Shown here: positions 29,690 through 38,527 of the stretch, one piece after another
How the letters are laid out: each line of letters begins with the position of its first letter
Position numbering within the stretch: the stretch's first letter is position 1
Assembly (NCBI GenBank): GCA_002378665.1
Contig: DFSO01000020.1
Span: 1 to 64,000, forward strand
Length of the DNA stretch: 64,000 nucleotides
Source: Loktanella sp. UBA3435
Lineage (GTDB): Bacteria; Pseudomonadota; Alphaproteobacteria; Rhodobacterales; Rhodobacteraceae
Reading direction: 5' to 3'
Notes under the pieces: generated by a model
Database searches by the model: none
Told to the model about the DNA's origin: nothing
The model's input: the letters and a program-made list of their open reading frames with translations, nothing else
Program-made: the position numbers and the translations under genes

Positions 29690-31696
29690 TTAACCTACCG
29701 CAATGCGCGGCCGCCCTTGTGCCGTGACCTTAACGCGCGCCTCAATGAACATCGATTGTCCTTCAACATCGACCTCACGGACATCACGCTCCCGCGACAG
29801 TCGCACCTCTTCAACGCCCGCCTCTTTAGCACGTGCGACGGCCTCTTCTGTTAACGCTGCTTCAAGCACCTCTAACGCCTCAGCGGCACTCGCGAACTGA
29901 CGGTTTCCATCAGGCAAATGCACGGCAAACATACCAGGTCCAGGGCTCGTCACTGTTCCCGTCGCATGCATCGCAACTTGGCCAACCACTGCGCCAATCG
30001 CGTTGGCAACGCCCGCATGCGTCGGTAAAATCATCCGCGTGTTCAGCCGCTCACCAACAGCACCATAATAGGCACTGGCAGAGGCGCCCAACCCAATCAC
30101 AGGCACGCCTAGTTTCAACTCGACCTCGACGATCCCGCGATAGCGATCCATGCCTGCAAAGGTCAGCGGATGCTGCGCTAGCGCCTCCATGCTGCCACCC
30201 CAATCGCGATCATCTTCCGCGAATGCAGCCTGCAACAAGCAATCAACTGTCTGCGCCGTCAATTGATCGATAATCTTTTCGGACATTGATGTGCCATCCA
30301 CGGCCAACCGCTCGCCCGCGCCATTACGGCGGCGTGCAAAAAGTGTCAGCGCCTTGGTTGCGGCCTCCGCATCCCACGCATCGACACGCCCCAAAACATG
30401 CGATGCATCTGAGGGCGTGACCCCCGCGATCATCACCATACCGCGCGTCACAAGTCTCGCCAGTGCAGGGCTTTCCATTCGCGTCGTCACCGCCTCGCCA
30501 ACGCGCAGCGGACCATTTGCCAATCGCGCTGCAACCACAGCCTCGCGGGCATCCAATCCTTGTGGCATCTCGTGCCACATTGGGATCGCAAAACGGCAAT
30601 CGTCAGCGGCAGGAATGTCAGACCCCATCGCGCGATCTAAAACACCATGAACCAATTCGGGGTAGTCACGCGCCGCCAGTGAAATCGGCATCAGACGCCG
30701 CGGCCCCAACAGCAGCCCCCCACCAAGACCGTCAACGACATGAACTTCGCTATCGCCACCTAACCCCGTAGTACGCATCGCGACCGCCTCGACCATCGTG
30801 CGATAAGGACCAACACGTGCACCCTGCGGATCAATTTTCGGCTTTCCGTCCTTTAACAGACACACATCCGTCGTCGTCCCGCCAATATCGGAAACCAGCG
30901 CATTGGCCTCACCGGTCAACCATGACGCGCCAGCAATCGACGCCGCAGGTCCGCTCAAAATTGTCTCAATCGGCTTTTCACGTGCGACACTCGAAGACAC
31001 CAACGCCCCATCTCCGCGAACAACCATCAAACGCGCGGCAATGCCAACCTTCGCTAAATGCCCTTCGCAGGCGCCGATCAACCCATCAATCATCCCGATT
31101 AATCGTGCATTCAAAACAGCGGTCAACGCCCGTTTCGGCCCACCCAAAGCGTTCGACAACTCGTGCGAACAGGTCACTGGCTTGCCCGTCAATTCGCGGA
31201 TCAATTCACGCGCAGCAACCTCATGCGCGGCATTGCGCGTGGCAAAGCTTGCTGCAATCGCAAAGCCAGTCACACCAGCATCCAAAGCCAAAACCGCCTC
31301 GCGCAACGCGTCCAAATCAAGCGGCACAACCTCAGATCCAGAATGCGAATGTCCGCCCGCCATCGAAATCACAGGATCACCACGAAGCGCATCCGTCAGC
31401 CCCGCACGACCCAATTCGGCTGGATCAAAGCCGATGAAAACAAGCGCAATTTTTCCGCCTTGCCCCTCAACCAACGCATTCGTTGCGAGGGTCGTGGATA
31501 ACGAAACCATTGCCACATCTGCAGGGTTAATCGCGGCCTCGGCCAATGCCGCATCAATCGCACGGCCAACGCCAATTGCCAGATCAGGGCGCGTCGTCAA
31601 TGACTTCGCGCTCGCCAAAACCTGATCAGTCACCTCATCCAAGACAACTGCATCCGTATATGTGCCGCCCGTATCAACACCCAAAAGATAAGTCAT
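29690..31696 (-). CDS. Hydantoinase/oxoprolinase family protein (HyuA type)
   Basis: 668 residues of the HyuA/AcxA-type ATPase superfamily: phosphate motif LLGVDTGGTYTDAVVLD at the start, a second element SDIGGTTTDVCLL near residue 280, and a third glycine-rich region VIGLGASASAYYG near 545. Members hydrolyse hydantoins or 5-oxoproline with ATP, or carboxylate ketones, normally with a HyuB partner. No HyuB gene is present here. The gene is separated from the pyrimidine operon by that operon's terminator, so a functional link is only suggested by proximity. An upstream extension to 31726 lacks family similarity. Confidence 0.85.
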   Translation of the reverse strand: MTYLLGVDTGGTYTDAVVLDEVTDQVLASAKSLTTRPDLAIGVGRAIDAALAEAAINPADVAMVSLSTTLATNALVEGQGGKIALVFIGFDPAELGRAGLTDALRGDPVISMAGGHSHSGSEVVPLDLDALREAVLALDAGVTGFAIAASFATRNAAHEVAARELIRELTGKPVTCSHELSNALGGPKRALTAVLNARLIGMIDGLIGACEGHLAKVGIAARLMVVRGDGALVSSSVAREKPIETILSGPAASIAGASWLTGEANALVSDIGGTTTDVCLLKDGKPKIDPQGARVGPYRTMVEAVAMRTTGLGGDSEVHVVDGLGGGLLLGPRRLMPISLAARDYPELVHGVLDRAMGSDIPAADDCRFAIPMWHEMPQGLDAREAVVAARLANGPLRVGEAVTTRMESPALARLVTRGMVMIAGVTPSDASHVLGRVDAWDAEAATKALTLFARRRNGAGERLAVDGTSMSEKIIDQLTAQTVDCLLQAAFAEDDRDWGGSMEALAQHPLTFAGMDRYRGIVEVELKLGVPVIGLGASASAYYGAVGERLNTRMILPTHAGVANAIGAVVGQVAMHATGTVTSPGPGMFAVHLPDGNRQFASAAEALEVLEAALTEEAVARAKEAGVEEVRLSRERDVREVDVEGQSMFIEARVKVTAQGRPRIAVG

Positions 31697-31810
31697 GCGA
31701 TCCCCACTTTGTTTCGCCGTAAACAATCACCACGCGGGCGCGGTGACCATCCCAAATACGACACGTCGGGTTTTCTATGTCCAATCAAACTCCCGCCGGA
31801 GGCTCCAGAC

Positions 31811-31845
31811 AGAAAAATGGCGCGCCGCATCTCTGCAACGCGCCA
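31811..31845 (-). terminator. Intrinsic terminator of the hyuC-hydA-ABC operon
   Basis: On the minus strand TGGCGCG (31845-31839) pairs with CGCGCCA (31824-31818), with a further three-base inner pairing (GCA/TGC), followed directly by TTTTTC. It lies 20 bases after the solute-binding protein stop and closes the seven-gene operon. Confidence 0.8.
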
Positions 31846-31864
31846 GACAAAGCGTCAATCGGCG

Positions 31865-32854
31865 TTACTTCAACGCTTCATCCGTAATCGCATGGGTCCA
31901 AGCGCCCTCAGGGGCTGCCGAGATTACAGGATCAGAGCCGCCAGCCAAAAGCGTATCGACCGTACGCTGATAATCCGCCTCATCCAACGCGCCGTTCGAT
32001 CCCGCAGTCAGCTTGGCAATCTCGCCCATCATACGGACCTGATGCGATTCGGTCTGTGCACCTGTCTCGTCGTTGTCCAAAACAATTGCAGCCGCAGCAT
32101 CAGGGTTTTCTTCGGCCCACTTCCAACCTTTCATCGAGGCACGCACAAAACGAACCATCTTATCGACGAACTCTGGATCCTCTAAGTTACCTTCCAGCGC
32201 ATAAATCCCGTCTTCCAACGTGGCCACGCCCTGATCTTCATACTTGAATGTCACCAACTCATCTGGCGAAACGCCCGCATCCAAAACCTGACCATATTCG
32301 TTATAGGTCATTGTCGAAATACAATCGGCCTGACGCTGCAACAGCGGATCAACGTTAAAGCCCTGCTTGAGAACAGTCACGCCATCCTCACCACCGTCGG
32401 TCGAAATCCCCGCCTGAGACATCCACGACAGGAACGGATATTCGTTGCCATAGAACCAGACGCCAATTGTCTTACCCTTGAAGTCCTCAACCGAGGTAAT
32501 CCCCGTATCTTTCCAGCATGTCAGCATCAGACCAGAGGTCTTGAACGGCTGCGCAATGTTCACGACTGGCAAACCCTTTTCACGTGCAGCGAGCGCCGAC
32601 GGCATCCAGTTGAGCATCACATCAGCCCCACCACCAGCCAGAACCTGCGGCGGCGCAATATCGGGACCACCCGGAAGGATCGTTACATTCAGACCCTCTT
32701 CCTCGTAAAATCCTTCATCAAGCGCCACGTAATAACCCGCGAATTGCGCCTGCGTGACCCACTGCAATTGCAGCTTCACATCGTTCGGATTTTCATCCGC
32801 CAAAGCCATCCCGCCAATACTCGCAGCGACTGCTGCCATCATCATCGTTTTCAT
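31865..32854 (-). CDS. NMT1/THI5-type ABC transporter substrate-binding protein
   Basis: 329 residues with a signal peptide (MKTMMMAAVAASIGGMALA) and the NMT1/THI5-like fold (LQLQWVTQAQFAGYYVALDEGFYEEEGL). Relatives bind hydroxymethylpyrimidine (ThiY), riboflavin or similar heterocycles. GGAGG precedes the ATG at 32854. As the last gene of a pyrimidine-degradation operon, a pyrimidine, dihydropyrimidine, hydantoin or ureide is the likely ligand; this is inference from context. It is 51 bases after the second permease gene. Confidence 0.88.
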   Translation of the reverse strand: MKTMMMAAVAASIGGMALADENPNDVKLQLQWVTQAQFAGYYVALDEGFYEEEGLNVTILPGGPDIAPPQVLAGGGADVMLNWMPSALAAREKGLPVVNIAQPFKTSGLMLTCWKDTGITSVEDFKGKTIGVWFYGNEYPFLSWMSQAGISTDGGEDGVTVLKQGFNVDPLLQRQADCISTMTYNEYGQVLDAGVSPDELVTFKYEDQGVATLEDGIYALEGNLEDPEFVDKMVRFVRASMKGWKWAEENPDAAAAIVLDNDETGAQTESHQVRMMGEIAKLTAGSNGALDEADYQRTVDTLLAGGSDPVISAAPEGAWTHAITDEALK

Positions 32855-32905
32855 CGTGTTGACCTCCAAGTCAGTTGATTTGTTGAACCCGTACCAAGTC
32901 GTTTC

Positions 32906-33751
32906 TTATGACCTCTGTGAAGGATGCCAGAACGTCACCCCCTTCTCACACAGCGCAATCGCACCATAGAAAAAGCTACCCGCCAGCGCCGCGACCACTA
33001 TCTCGGCCCAGACCATATCAAGGGCCAATTGCCCGACACTCGTGGAAATCCGAAAGCCCATGCCGCGCGTGGGAGACCCGAAAAATTCCGCAACAATCGC
33101 CCCCACAAGGGCAAGCGTCGTCGCGATCTTCAACCCGTTAAAGATAAACGGCATCGCGGCAGGCAGGCGCAGCTTAAACAAGGTCTGCCCGTAACTCGCC
33201 CCGTAAGTCCGCATCAAATCGCGCTGCATGTCCGACGTATCGCGCAGCCCCGCAACCGTGTTCACAAGGATCGGGAAAAACACCATGACAACGACCACAG
33301 CTGCTTTCGATTGCCAATCAAACCCGAACCACATCACAAGGATCGGCGCAGTCCCCACAATCGGCAAAGCGGCCATAAAGTTACCCACGGGCAGCAGGCC
33401 ACGGCGCAGAAAATCATAGCGATCCACCACAATCGCCAGCAGGAAAGCGGCAACGCCTCCGATCACGAAACCAGACAACGCACCCTTCACAAAGGTCTGC
33501 ACAAAATCAGCCCAAAGGATCGGCAAGCTATTGGCAAAAGTAGTGGCAATCATACTGGGCGGCGGCAGGATTACCAAAGGCACAGACAGCCCCCGCACGA
33601 TCAATTCCCAAATCAGCAAAATCGTCGCGCCAAAGATCACAGGCACAGCGATCTGCACAGCGCGCGTGTTCGCACGCGGCCCATTCGCCAGCCGCGCATT
33701 CAACATCCAGCCCAGCCCCCACAAGATCAACGCACCAACGACATATATCAT
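32906..33751 (-). CDS. ABC transporter permease (SsuC/ThiX-like), second of a pair
   Basis: 281 residues with about six membrane segments and the EAA loop RTYGASYGQTLFKLRLPAA near residue 180. The ATG at 33751 overlaps the stop of the first permease by four bases; the frame is open further upstream to 33850 but that part is inside the other gene. With the first permease it would form the heterodimeric channel of the pyrimidine-locus transporter. Confidence 0.87.
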   Translation of the reverse strand: MIYVVGALILWGLGWMLNARLANGPRANTRAVQIAVPVIFGATILLIWELIVRGLSVPLVILPPPSMIATTFANSLPILWADFVQTFVKGALSGFVIGGVAAFLLAIVVDRYDFLRRGLLPVGNFMAALPIVGTAPILVMWFGFDWQSKAAVVVVMVFFPILVNTVAGLRDTSDMQRDLMRTYGASYGQTLFKLRLPAAMPFIFNGLKIATTLALVGAIVAEFFGSPTRGMGFRISTSVGQLALDMVWAEIVVAALAGSFFYGAIALCEKGVTFWHPSQRS

Positions 33752-34617
33752 GGGCGCTCTCCCATGCGGCGCAACGTGACCCGTTCCAACAACCCGATCA
33801 GTGCAACCAACCCTGCGGCCAGTATCGCCGCCGCAAACAACGCCGACCAAATCTGGATCGTCTGCCCGTAGTATGACCCCGCCAAAAGTCGCGCACCTAA
33901 GCCACGCACGGCCCCCGTCGGCAACTCGCCGACAATGGCACCAACAAGCGAAGCAGCGACACCGATCTTAAGCGAAGCAAACAGATAGGGAACCGAAGCG
34001 GGCAACCGCAATTTCCAGAAACTTTGCGACTTGTTTGCCGAATAGGTACGCAATAAATCGAGCTGCATCGCATCAGGGCTACGCAGCCCTTTCACCATAC
34101 CGACAACCACAGGAAAGAACGATAAATAGGCACTAATAATCGCTTTTGGCAGCATTCCCTGCACACCAATCGAATAAAGCACCACGATAATCATTGGCGC
34201 AATCGCAATAATCGGAATGGTCTGACTGACAATCGCCCAAGGCATCACGCTCATATCCATCGCACGGCTATGCACGATACCAACCGCCAAAAGCACACCC
34301 AAGGTCGTCCCGATCCCGAACCCCAAAAGCGTCGCACTCAGTGTAATCCAGCCATGGTAGATCAGCGACTTCTTCGAGGTGATCTTCTTCATCACCGTCG
34401 TATCCCATAACTCCGCCGCGACCTGATGCGGCGCGGGCAAGCGCGGCCGTTCTTGCGCCCAAGTATCCGCGATATGCTCACTTACGGTCATCGTCTCGCC
34501 AGACCGCTCAAGCTGCTGGATCGTCCATGCCGAGTTCATTGGAATACATGCGGCATACCAAAGCGCCATGATCACACCAAGCACCGTCAGAACTGGCAAG
34601 ACAGAACGCTTAAACAT
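33748..34617 (-). CDS. ABC transporter permease (SsuC/ThiX-like), first of a pair
   Basis: 289 residues: an N-terminal membrane anchor, a periplasmic segment of about 70 residues, then five membrane segments with the EAA loop RTYSANKSQSFWKLRLPAS near residue 190. It overlaps the ATPase gene by eight bases and the second permease by four, so translation of the transporter is coupled. Confidence 0.87.
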   Translation of the reverse strand: MFKRSVLPVLTVLGVIMALWYAACIPMNSAWTIQQLERSGETMTVSEHIADTWAQERPRLPAPHQVAAELWDTTVMKKITSKKSLIYHGWITLSATLLGFGIGTTLGVLLAVGIVHSRAMDMSVMPWAIVSQTIPIIAIAPMIIVVLYSIGVQGMLPKAIISAYLSFFPVVVGMVKGLRSPDAMQLDLLRTYSANKSQSFWKLRLPASVPYLFASLKIGVAASLVGAIVGELPTGAVRGLGARLLAGSYYGQTIQIWSALFAAAILAAGLVALIGLLERVTLRRMGERP

Positions 34618-35392
34618 CGTCTTGATGCCCCGCTCTCAACCCATCACGCACGCGGTGCGCGATCTCGATAAATTCCTTGCTATCACGAATATCGAGCGGG
34701 CGTTCTCGCGGCAGCGGGCTGTCGATCACATCCGTAATCCGCCCCGGTCTGGGTGACATCACAACGATCTTTGTCGACAGATACACGGCCTCGGGGATCG
34801 AGTGGGTCACAAACCCAATCGTCTTTTCGGTCCTCGCCCAAAGAGCCAGCAACTGTTCGTTCAAATGATCGCGCACGATTTCATCTAGCGCGCCAAACGG
34901 CTCGTCCATTAACAAGATATCCGCATCAAACGCCAACGCCCGCGCGATACTCGCCCGCTGCTGCATGCCACCAGATAACTGCCAAGGAAACTTCTTCTGA
35001 AACCCAGACAGATCAACCAAATCCATCACACGCGCCACGCGCTCCGCCTGCTCGGCCTTCGAGAAACCCATGACCTCTAGCGGCAACTTGATATTGCCAC
35101 CAATCGTGCGCCAAGGATAAAGCCCCGCCGCCTGAAAGACATACCCGTAGGCGCGGGCTTTCCGCGCCTCATCAGGCGTCATACCATTCACAGAAATCTG
35201 CCCGCCAGTAGGCTGTTCCAGCCCCGCAATGCACCGCAAAAACGTTGTCTTGCCACAGCCAGACGGCCCGATAAACGAGACAAATTCACCCTTCCCAATC
35301 TCAAGGCTCACATCCTTAAGCGCATGCACAGGGCCGTCGTTCGTCTGAAACGTCAGATCGAGATTTTGGGCTGAAATGATCAAGTTAGACAC
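34610..35392 (-). CDS. ABC transporter ATP-binding protein (nitrate/sulfonate/pyrimidine type)
   Basis: About 260 residues: Walker A GPSGCGKTTFLRC near residue 43, Q-loop YVFQAAGLYPWRT, signature LSGGMQQRASIARAL, Walker B ILLMDEPFGALD, H-loop FVTHSIPEA. The start is uncertain; no ATG is available, and a GTG at 35392 or 35395 overlapping the hydA stop is most likely. It energises the two adjacent permeases. Similarity is to the SsuB/TauB/ThiZ group. Confidence 0.87.
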   Translation of the reverse strand: MSNLIISAQNLDLTFQTNDGPVHALKDVSLEIGKGEFVSFIGPSGCGKTTFLRCIAGLEQPTGGQISVNGMTPDEARKARAYGYVFQAAGLYPWRTIGGNIKLPLEVMGFSKAEQAERVARVMDLVDLSGFQKKFPWQLSGGMQQRASIARALAFDADILLMDEPFGALDEIVRDHLNEQLLALWARTEKTIGFVTHSIPEAVYLSTKIVVMSPRPGRITDVIDSPLPRERPLDIRDSKEFIEIAHRVRDGLRAGHQDDV

Positions 35393-36839
35393 CACTCGCA
35401 GGAATACCTGACCGCTCAACAGGGCGCGGCGCGGTCAGTTCTTTCCACGACGACAGCGCCTTGTTGACGGCGGTATTCGGCGCGCGCTTCACGAACTTGC
35501 CGTGACCCTCTTGGGTCCGCACCTCGCCATCATAAATCGCGACCTGCCCGCGTGTCAGTGTGAACCGTGGCAGGCCCTTAACCTCTTTGCCTTCAAACAC
35601 GTTGTAATCAATCGCGGACTGCTGGGTCTTGGCCGTAATCGTCTTGGATTTCTCAGGGTCCCAGACCACCAAATCGGCATCAGCCCCAACCAAAACCGCC
35701 CCCTTCTTCGGGTAACAATTCAAAATCTTGGCGATATTGGTCGAGGTCACGGCAACAAATTCATTCATCGTCAAACGGCCAGTGGCAACCCCATAAGTCC
35801 AGAGCATCGGCATGCGGTCCTCAAGCCCACCCGTGCCATTCGGAATCTTCGTAAAATCTCCTACGCCGTAACGTTTCTGTTCAGTCGTAAACGCACAGTG
35901 ATCCGTGGCCACAACACTCAAAGACCCACTTTGCAGACCCGCCCAAAGACTATCTTGATGCTGCTTATTGCGGAACGGCGGCGACATGACGCGGCGCGCG
36001 GCATGGTCCCAATCTTGGTTGAAATACTCACTTTCATCCAAGGTCAAATGCTGGATCAAAGGCTCGCCCCAGACCCGCTTACCCTGCATGCGTGCACGGC
36101 GAATTGCCTCGTGGGAATCCTCGCAAGATGTGTGCACCACATAAAGCGGAACCCCCGCCATATCGGCGATCATAATCGCACGGTTCGTGGCCTCGCCCTC
36201 GACTTGCGGGGGACGGGAATAGGCATGCGCCTCTGGTCCCGTATTACCAGCGGCCAACAGTTTCGCAGACAACTCGGCCACAACATCGCCATTCTCGGCA
36301 TGAACCATCGCAATCGCACCCAGTTCGGCCAAGCGGTTAAACGAGGCATACATCTCGTCGTCGTTCACCATCAAAGCGCCTTTATAGGCCATGAAGTGTT
36401 TGAACGTATTGATCCCGCGATCACGGACCACAGATTCCATCTCGTTGAAAACCTGTTCGCCCCACCACGTCACCGCCATGTGGAACGAATAGTCACAGTT
36501 GGCGCGGCCCGATTTATTGTCCCACATCTGCAACGCATCATGCAGCCCCTGACCAGGCGCAGGCAGCGCGAAATCGACAACCATCGTCGTGCCGCCAGAC
36601 AGGGCCGCACGCGTCCCACTCTCAAAATCATCGGTCGAATAGGTGCCCATAAACGGCATCTCAAGGTGGGTATGTGGGTCAATCCCACCGGGCATTACAT
36701 AACACCCCGTCGCGTCCAATTGCTCGTCACCCGACAGGTTCGGCCCGATCTGCGTGATCACGCCTCCCTCAACCAAAACATCCGCCTTATAAGTCAGATC
36801 GGCCGTTACTATCGTTCCATTCTTGATCACGGTGGACAT
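35385..36839 (-). CDS. hydA: Dihydropyrimidinase (D-hydantoinase)
   Basis: Zinc amidohydrolase opening dihydrouracil/dihydrothymine to N-carbamoyl-beta-alanine or its methyl analogue, second step of reductive pyrimidine breakdown. 484 residues: metal motif GGIDPHTHLEMPF near residue 55, the carboxylated lysine in MAYKGALMV near 150, and further metal ligands in VHAENGD and ATDHCAF. It lies 12 bases after the small lipoprotein gene and overlaps the ABC ATPase start. D-hydantoinase activity is a known side activity of the family. Confidence 0.95.
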   Translation of the reverse strand: MSTVIKNGTIVTADLTYKADVLVEGGVITQIGPNLSGDEQLDATGCYVMPGGIDPHTHLEMPFMGTYSTDDFESGTRAALSGGTTMVVDFALPAPGQGLHDALQMWDNKSGRANCDYSFHMAVTWWGEQVFNEMESVVRDRGINTFKHFMAYKGALMVNDDEMYASFNRLAELGAIAMVHAENGDVVAELSAKLLAAGNTGPEAHAYSRPPQVEGEATNRAIMIADMAGVPLYVVHTSCEDSHEAIRRARMQGKRVWGEPLIQHLTLDESEYFNQDWDHAARRVMSPPFRNKQHQDSLWAGLQSGSLSVVATDHCAFTTEQKRYGVGDFTKIPNGTGGLEDRMPMLWTYGVATGRLTMNEFVAVTSTNIAKILNCYPKKGAVLVGADADLVVWDPEKSKTITAKTQQSAIDYNVFEGKEVKGLPRFTLTRGQVAIYDGEVRTQEGHGKFVKRAPNTAVNKALSSWKELTAPRPVERSGIPASGV

Positions 36840-36851
36840 GGGTTTTCTCCT

Positions 36852-37067
36852 CTAGGTCGGAATACAAATCGGGTTGCCGTCGCGGTCTTTCACAACAAAC
36901 AACTCGGACGCATGGGTGTAAAAATAACAGCTGTCAGGGTCGCGGTTGACCTCGGATCGGTCGATGTCGCTGGGCAAGGCCTCGTCCACAGACAAAGGCA
37001 GCAAAAGCGGCGCAACTATCGGGCGGGCGCAGGCAGATAAGAGCAGCATCACCACGGCAATCCTCAC
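36852..37067 (-). CDS. Small putative lipoprotein (71 aa) of the pyrimidine operon
   Basis: A signal sequence ends in a lipobox LSAC (MRIAVVMLLLSAC), predicting lipidation at Cys13 and a 59-residue periplasmic part containing two further cysteines (DSCYF and ICIPT). I know no function. Its ATG overlaps the hyuC stop by four bases and hydA follows within 12 bases, so it is a true member of the operon, not a chance frame. A role with the transporter or at the outer membrane is conceivable but not shown. Confidence 0.72.
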   Translation of the reverse strand: MRIAVVMLLLSACARPIVAPLLLPLSVDEALPSDIDRSEVNRDPDSCYFYTHASELFVVKDRDGNPICIPT

Positions 37068-38314
37068 GCAACCACCCCAGCGGTTTCAATCACGGCATGG
37101 AACAAAACATCCGCACCTGCGGCGGCCCATTCCTTGGAGATCTCTTCCGCCTCATTATGGCTTAACCCATCAACACAAGGACACATCACCATCGCCGTCG
37201 GTGCGACGCGATTGATCCAACATGCATCATGCCCAGCGCCGGAAATCAAATCCATGTGGGAATAACCCAGCCGTTCGGCGGCACTCCGCACTGCCGTCAC
37301 GCAGCTCTCATCAAAAGTGACAGGATCGAAATGCCCCACAGGCTCTATCGTCATCGTCAAACCCAAAGCATCCGCAATCGCGGGCGCCTCGGCCTCAAAC
37401 CTCGCGCGCATCGCCGTCAGCTTTTCCAAATCTGGCGAGCGGAAATCAATCGTGAAGACACACTTACCTGGGATCACATTGCGGCTATTGGGATAGACAT
37501 TACACTGCCCTATCGCACCCACTGCACCCGGCTGGTTATCCATCGCAATCGTATGCACAAGCTCGGTCATGCGCGCCATCCCAAGCCCCGCGTTTACCCG
37601 CATATTCATCGGAGTAGACCCAGTATGGGCGTCCTTACCAATCAACGTAACTTCTAACCACCAAAGCCCCTGACCGTGAGTGACAACGCCAATTTGCTTG
37701 TCCTCGGCCTCCAATATCGGCCCCTGTTCGATATGCAATTCAAAGAAGGCGTGCATCTTACGATCACCCACTTTTTCCTCGCCGCGCCAGCCGATCCGCT
37801 TCAATTCATCACCAAATTTTTTGCCCTCGGCATCAACACGATCATAAGCCCAATCCTGTTCATGCATCCCAGCAAACACACCAGAGGCCAGCATCGCAGG
37901 AGCATAGCGCGTCCCTTCTTCATTCGTCCAATTCGTCACAACAATCGGGTGCTTTGTCTTGATATCAAGGTCGTTCATCGTGCGCAAAATCTCAAGTCCG
38001 CCAAGAACTCCCAGAACACCGTCATATTTGCCGCCCGTCGGCTGCGTGTCCAAATGCGAACCGACATAAACAGGCAGCGCATCAGGGTCCGTGCCCTCGC
38101 GCCGCGCAAACATATTGCCCATCTGGTCTAGCCCCATCGTGCAGCCCGCAGCCTTGCACCAGTCCTGAAACAGGTGACGCCCTGCGCTATCAAAATCCGT
38201 GAGCGTTTGCCGATTATTACCACCCGCAACACCGGGCCCAATCTTGGCCATCTCCATCAGACTATCCCATAGCCGCTCGGGATTGATCCGTAAGTTTTGT
38301 GCAGGGGCAGCCAT
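37064..38314 (-). CDS. hyuC: Beta-ureidopropionase / N-carbamoyl amino acid hydrolase (M20 family)
   Basis: Metal-dependent amidase hydrolysing N-carbamoyl-beta-alanine to beta-alanine, CO2 and ammonia, third step of the reductive pathway. 416 residues: metal-binding YVGSHLDTQPTGGKYDGVLG near residue 88, NEEGTRYAP near 132, ELHIEQGPILE near 195 and the late His in GAGHDACW. First gene of the seven-gene operon; GAGGAG precedes the ATG at 38314. The leader carries a promoter, a RutR-type operator and a long hairpin. L-carbamoylase activity is the alternative reading. Confidence 0.93.
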   Translation of the reverse strand: MAAPAQNLRINPERLWDSLMEMAKIGPGVAGGNNRQTLTDFDSAGRHLFQDWCKAAGCTMGLDQMGNMFARREGTDPDALPVYVGSHLDTQPTGGKYDGVLGVLGGLEILRTMNDLDIKTKHPIVVTNWTNEEGTRYAPAMLASGVFAGMHEQDWAYDRVDAEGKKFGDELKRIGWRGEEKVGDRKMHAFFELHIEQGPILEAEDKQIGVVTHGQGLWWLEVTLIGKDAHTGSTPMNMRVNAGLGMARMTELVHTIAMDNQPGAVGAIGQCNVYPNSRNVIPGKCVFTIDFRSPDLEKLTAMRARFEAEAPAIADALGLTMTIEPVGHFDPVTFDESCVTAVRSAAERLGYSHMDLISGAGHDACWINRVAPTAMVMCPCVDGLSHNEAEEISKEWAAAGADVLFHAVIETAGVVA

Positions 38315-38333
38315 GCGTATCTCCTCTTAGGGA

Positions 38334-38377
38334 AACCGTCTGGCAGGCTCGGGGAGGAAACCGCCTGCCAAACGGTT
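38334..38377 (-). promoter_or_regulatory. Long leader hairpin in front of hyuC
   Basis: A 13-bp stem with one internal 2x2 mismatch: AACCGT (38334-38339) with ACGGTT (38372-38377), and GGCAGGC (38342-38348) with GCCTGCC (3863 region, 38363-38369), loop of 14 bases. It ends five bases before the hyuC Shine-Dalgarno and begins just after the predicted transcription start. No T-tract follows, so it is not a standard terminator; it may tune translation or mRNA stability. Confidence 0.55.
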
Positions 38378-38382
38378 GTGTT

Positions 38383-38398
38383 TTAACCAACTGGTCAA
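38383..38398. promoter_or_regulatory. RutR-type operator
   Basis: The sequence TTAACCA-AC-TGGTCAA matches the known RutR consensus TTGACCANNTGGTCAA at 13 of 14 defined positions. It covers the predicted start of hyuC transcription and lies 130 bases upstream of the divergent rutR-type gene. RutR binds uracil or thymine and releases DNA, so pyrimidines would induce the operon. Confidence 0.8.
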
Positions 38399-38402
38399 AG
38401 CA

Positions 38403-38430
38403 ACGCTAACAGGGGCCGCGTTTCTGTCAA
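38403..38430 (-). promoter_or_regulatory. Predicted promoter of the hyuC operon
   Basis: On the minus strand a perfect -35 box TTGACA (38425-38430) is followed after 16 bases by TAGCGT (38403-38408), a weak -10. The start site would fall near 38396, inside the RutR box, giving a leader of about 80 bases. Confidence 0.5.
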
Positions 38431-38527
38431 GTTTTACGCACAGAAATTACGCAATCGACGTAAGATATCGCGAAATGGTCGATTTTTTTGGGCATTGGCA
38501 AATTATTGTGCATAAGGTGAATCCGAT

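Noticed and set aside
32924..33871. Plus-strand frame (315 codons) opposite the ABC permeases
   Set aside because: Biased Arg/His/Gln composition typical of the complement of a membrane-protein gene.
35502..37040. Long plus-strand frame (512 codons) opposite hydA
   Set aside because: Antisense frame favoured by GC-rich codon use; composition rich in Arg/His/Gln and no family.
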